The position numbers and the translations under genes were made by a program. Below, one piece after another: positions 6,941-8,684 of a DNA stretch of 8,684 nt. Within the stretch, counting starts at the first letter, position 1; every line of letters begins with the position of its first letter. The notes beneath the pieces were generated by a model. It did no database searches. It was not told where the DNA came from and saw only the letters and a list, made by a program, of their open reading frames with translations. This DNA comes from Peptococcaceae bacterium (GTDB lineage: Bacteria; Bacillota; Peptococcia; Peptococcales; Peptococcaceae), in the NCBI GenBank assembly GCA_017387265.1, contig JAFOFM010000103.1, positions 1-8,684 on the forward strand. Direction: 5' to 3'.

Positions 6941-7294
6941 ATGAAAATCTGTTTACCTACTCGTGACGGCGTAATTGACGCTCATTTCGGTCACTGTGAC
7001 CACTACACCATCTACACCATCGAAAATCGTCAGATCGTTGCAGAAGAAACTATGGCTTCTCCAGAAGGCTGCGGCTGCAAATCCGGTATCGCACCTGTAC
7101 TGGCTCAGGCTGGCGTTCTGGTTATGTTAGGCGGCAACATGGGCGACGGTGCTAAAAATGTACTGAACGCAAGCGGCATCGAAGTTATCCGCGGCTGCTC
7201 CGGCCCTGTACGCGAAGTTGCTGAGGCATGGCTGCGCGGCGAACTGAAAGACAACCAGATTGCCTGCGACCATCATGACTGCGGCCATCACTAA
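6941..7294 (+). CDS. NifX/NifB-family (dinitrogenase iron-molybdenum cofactor biosynthesis domain) small metal-binding protein
   Basis: A 117-residue, single-domain protein of the NifX/NifB C-terminal fold family (PF02579-like), which binds iron-sulfur or iron-molybdenum cluster precursors. Support: MKICLPTRDG start, DAHFGHCDHYTIYTI (13-27; the family's hallmark FG turn followed by a beta strand), the GGNMGDGAKNVL turn (64-75) and a GIEVIRGCSGPVREV helix (79-93). It is rich in potential ligands: Cys at 4, 19, 44, 46, 86, 109 and 114, a GCGCKSG insert, and a C-terminal tail CDHHDCGHH (109-117). No nif structural genes are visible, so a general role in metal-cluster storage or delivery is likelier than nitrogen fixation; the true ligand is unknown. 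All seven Asp codons are GAC and seven of nine Ile codons are ATC, unlike its neighbours, suggesting high expression. It has its own near-consensus promoter and an AGGGGGA ribosome site 7 bases before the ATG. Confidence 0.87.
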   Translation: MKICLPTRDGVIDAHFGHCDHYTIYTIENRQIVAEETMASPEGCGCKSGIAPVLAQAGVLVMLGGNMGDGAKNVLNASGIEVIRGCSGPVREVAEAWLRGELKDNQIACDHHDCGHH

Positions 7295-7314
7295 GATGGA
7301 TTATCTGCAGCGGG

Positions 7315-7821
7315 TTACATCTGTGTAAGAACCCACGGCAGAAAATACGAAACAAAACACATAATCACTGTGGCCATGCCTAACCCGAGAACAATCGGAG
7401 GCATGGCTCTTTTTATGCTGATATTCAGCATAGAGGCAATCAGCGCCCCTGTCCATGCACCGGTACCCGGCAAAGGAATTCCTACAAAAAGCAGCAGCCC
7501 CCAGAACTGGTATTTCTGAATGGTGTCGCTCTTACCCATCGCTTTTGCCTCCAGCTTTTCCACCAGAGGGCGAAACAGCGAGGTATGACGAAGCCAGTTA
7601 AAAATCGGACGAATTAATAATAAAATAAACGGAATCGGAATCAGATTCCCCACAAAGCAGATACATACTGCCTCCACAATCGGAATCCCGTATAACGCTG
7701 CGGCAATGAGCCCGCCGCGCAATTCCAGAATCGGCATCATAGAAAGCAGAAACACAACCAGCTCGCCCGGAAGCATATCTGCAAATATTGTCGTAAACCA
7801 GTCTACCAGTGTTTCGGTCAT
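7315..7821 (-). CDS. Small multidrug-export-family integral membrane protein (COG2426/PF06695 type)
   Basis: A 168-residue hydrophobic protein of the 'putative small multi-drug export' family, whose actual substrate is not established. Hydrophobic segments lie at about 18-45, 46-72, 105-135 and 142-166, so I expect three to five membrane helices with short loops. Conserved-looking motifs are MPILELRGGL (29-38), GNLIPIPF (58-65) and VGIPLPGTGAWTG (113-125). The Pro/Gly-rich pair resembles the broken, re-entrant helices of DedA-like proteins, but that comparison is inference. The cytosolic loop between them (about 80-104) is basic. ATG at 7821 follows GGAGGT (7832-7827) by 5 bases. The gene converges on the NifX-like gene with only 20 bases between stop codons, and lies 101 bases downstream of the flippase gene with a possible promoter of its own. 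Confidence 0.85.
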   Translation of the reverse strand: MTETLVDWFTTIFADMLPGELVVFLLSMMPILELRGGLIAAALYGIPIVEAVCICFVGNLIPIPFILLLIRPIFNWLRHTSLFRPLVEKLEAKAMGKSDTIQKYQFWGLLLFVGIPLPGTGAWTGALIASMLNISIKRAMPPIVLGLGMATVIMCFVSYFLPWVLTQM

Positions 7822-7826
7822 GTCGT

Positions 7827-7832
7827 ACCTCC
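7827..7832 (-). promoter_or_regulatory. Ribosome binding site of the small multidrug-export-family gene
   Basis: GGAGGT with a short 5-base spacer before ATG 7821 fixes the start of the 168-residue product. Confidence 0.8.
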
Positions 7833-7850
7833 ATTTCTACATACGTTTCT

Positions 7851-7879
7851 ATTTTACCACAAATGCCGCAGTGAAACAA
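7851..7879 (-). promoter_or_regulatory. Candidate extended -10 promoter for the small multidrug-export-family gene
   Basis: On the minus strand, TGGTAAAAT (7859-7851) combines a TG extension with TAAAAT (5 of 6). A weak TTGTTT (7879-7874) lies 17 bases upstream. It sits in the 101-base gap after the flippase gene, so the downstream gene may be expressed independently. Confidence 0.45.
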
Positions 7880-7902
7880 TTACGGCCGAAAATAAATGTT
7901 GC

Positions 7903-7947
7903 TTTTACTACAAATTCTTTTATCACAAGTTTTTTTGCTGCAAATTC
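7903..7947 (-). repeat. Three degenerate 15-base tandem copies across the flippase stop codon
   Basis: Read on the minus strand, the copies are GAATTTGCAGCAAAA (7947-7933), AAACTTGTGATAAAA (7932-7918) and GAATTTGTAGTAAAA (7917-7903). Copies 1 and 3 differ at two positions. The TGA stop of the flippase is inside copy 2, so the repeat encodes the KNLQQKNL tail and then continues untranslated. Confidence 0.6.
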
Positions 7948-8684
7948 TTTTTCCTCTGCCCCTGCCGCATCCCATAGCCGGATGTTCCTCCACGCAGCAT
8001 AGAAAGCTGACCGCTCAAAAACAGAAACAGCAGATACATACTCCCGCCGCCGATTATCCAGACGAGCAATGCGGCCGAACCATCGCCAAGAGTGTACAGA
8101 CTGTTTATAGCTGCCAGCATGATAACACTGCCGCAAACCGGCAGCAAAACAGAAGATGCCGGCATATAGAGCGCTACTTTGCGGCTGAGCGCTGCCAGAT
8201 TTAACAGACACTGCAGACCGTAACCCAGCACCATACCGCCCGCAATGCCAAGGCTGCCCCACCCCAGTACAGAAATACAGTAATACATGCCGATTAATTT
8301 TGATGCAGATCCTAAAAAATTATTCACAAACACCGTTCGGGTATCGCCAAGCCCCTGTAAAATACCTACCAGTGTCTGCTCCAGATACAGAAACACCGCT
8401 CCAAAGGATAACATCCGCATCATAGGCCCCATCCCGCTGATATGAAACAGAATGCGGCAGAGTTCCTCTCCATAGGCATAGATGACCAGTATCACCGGCA
8501 GACTGAACATCCAGGTAATCTGTATCGACTGGCTGCATCGAGCCTCCAGCTGCTGTTTCTGCCCTGCTGCATCGGCTTCCGAAACTGCAGGAATGAGCGC
8601 CATGCCAAGGGCACTGGTTAATACAGTAGGAATGGTAATCAGGCTTATGGCAACACCGGAAAACTGCCCGTACACAGCCGCAGC
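7923..8684 (-). CDS. SpoVB/MATE-like lipid or polysaccharide flippase, C-terminal part (5' end beyond window)
   Basis: C-terminal 253 residues of a MOP-superfamily exporter, most like the SpoVB/polysaccharide biosynthesis group (COG2244), which flips lipid-linked sugar or peptidoglycan precursors across the inner membrane. The frame is open to the right edge, so the true start is outside; the GTG at 8675 is an internal Val. The strongest evidence is the segment YGQFSGVAISLITIPTVLTS followed by ALIPAVSEADAAG, matching the SpoVB helix-7 region (GQ.sG.a..Li.lPtvlT and liPavSEA). About six further hydrophobic helices follow, including LEQTLVGILQGLGDT and an Ile/Leu/Gly-rich pair near the end. A basic tail, RQGQRKKNLQQKNL, precedes TGA at 7925-7923. 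Whether it serves spore cortex formation or an envelope polysaccharide cannot be told without the neighbouring genes. The end of the gene carries a 15-base degenerate repeat. Confidence 0.83.
   Translation of the reverse strand, partial: AAAVYGQFSGVAISLITIPTVLTSALGMALIPAVSEADAAGQKQQLEARCSQSIQITWMFSLPVILVIYAYGEELCRILFHISGMGPMMRMLSFGAVFLYLEQTLVGILQGLGDTRTVFVNNFLGSASKLIGMYYCISVLGWGSLGIAGGMVLGYGLQCLLNLAALSRKVALYMPASSVLLPVCGSVIMLAAINSLYTLGDGSAALLVWIIGGGSMYLLFLFLSGQLSMLRGGTSGYGMRQGQRKKNLQQKNL

Noticed and set aside
7312..7334. GGGTT...AACCC stem-loop at the convergent gene ends, as a possible bidirectional terminator
   Set aside because: The stem is only 5 base pairs with an irregular interior, and neither side has a T-run, so it does not meet the pattern of an intrinsic terminator.
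7849..8262. Minus-strand frame of 137 codons overlapping the flippase
   Set aside because: The overlapping frame encodes the conserved membrane helices; this one has no hydrophobic pattern or known motif.
1..8684. CRISPR arrays, insertion sequences, tRNA or rRNA genes, phage or defence genes
   Set aside because: No direct-repeat arrays with spacers, transposase motifs, cloverleaf-like genes or defence domains were found by reading both strands.

Overview
The window is an ordinary chromosomal segment from a low-to-moderate GC bacterium of the Firmicutes lineage. The rnc-smc-ftsY order on one strand is the classic Firmicutes arrangement, and the Shine-Dalgarno sites are strong GGAGG types. A SpoVB-type flippase, a NifX-like metal-cluster protein and an MtaD deaminase in the same neighbourhood make me favour the Negativicutes (for example relatives of Phascolarctobacterium or Acidaminococcus). 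That placement is inference from memory of gene content, not a computed result.

Layout: seven genes cover almost everything. Positions 1-6815, all on the minus strand, look like one operon read from right to left: rnc (RNase III), smc (chromosome condensation ATPase), ftsY (SRP receptor) and mtaD (SAH/MTA deaminase, 3' end beyond the left edge). The gaps are 24 and 43 bases, and the last pair overlaps by one base in a TAATG junction. A 125-base divergent intergenic region (6816-6940) holds a near-consensus promoter for the plus-strand gene and a perfect 9-base inverted repeat that may be an operator or an RNA leader hairpin. The plus-strand gene at 6941-7294 encodes a small Cys/His-rich NifX-family protein with codon usage typical of high expression. 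It converges on a minus-strand gene for a small multidrug-export-family membrane protein (7315-7821). Upstream of that lies the C-terminal two-hundred-odd residues of a SpoVB/MATE-like lipid or polysaccharide flippase (7923 to the right edge).

How the genes fit together: rnc, smc and ftsY are housekeeping genes for RNA processing, chromosome segregation and membrane protein targeting. mtaD, coupled to ftsY, removes the by-products of S-adenosylmethionine use. The two membrane proteins on the right are probably separate units, since a candidate promoter lies between them.

No mobile element, CRISPR array, tRNA/rRNA or defence system was seen, and no stretch over 300 bases lacks a gene. The most unusual item is FtsY. 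Its acidic region sits behind the GTPase domain rather than in front of it, is built of 11-residue repeats, and ends in a basic-aromatic tail resembling the extreme N-terminus of E. coli FtsY. I saw no evidence of a wholly new multi-gene system.
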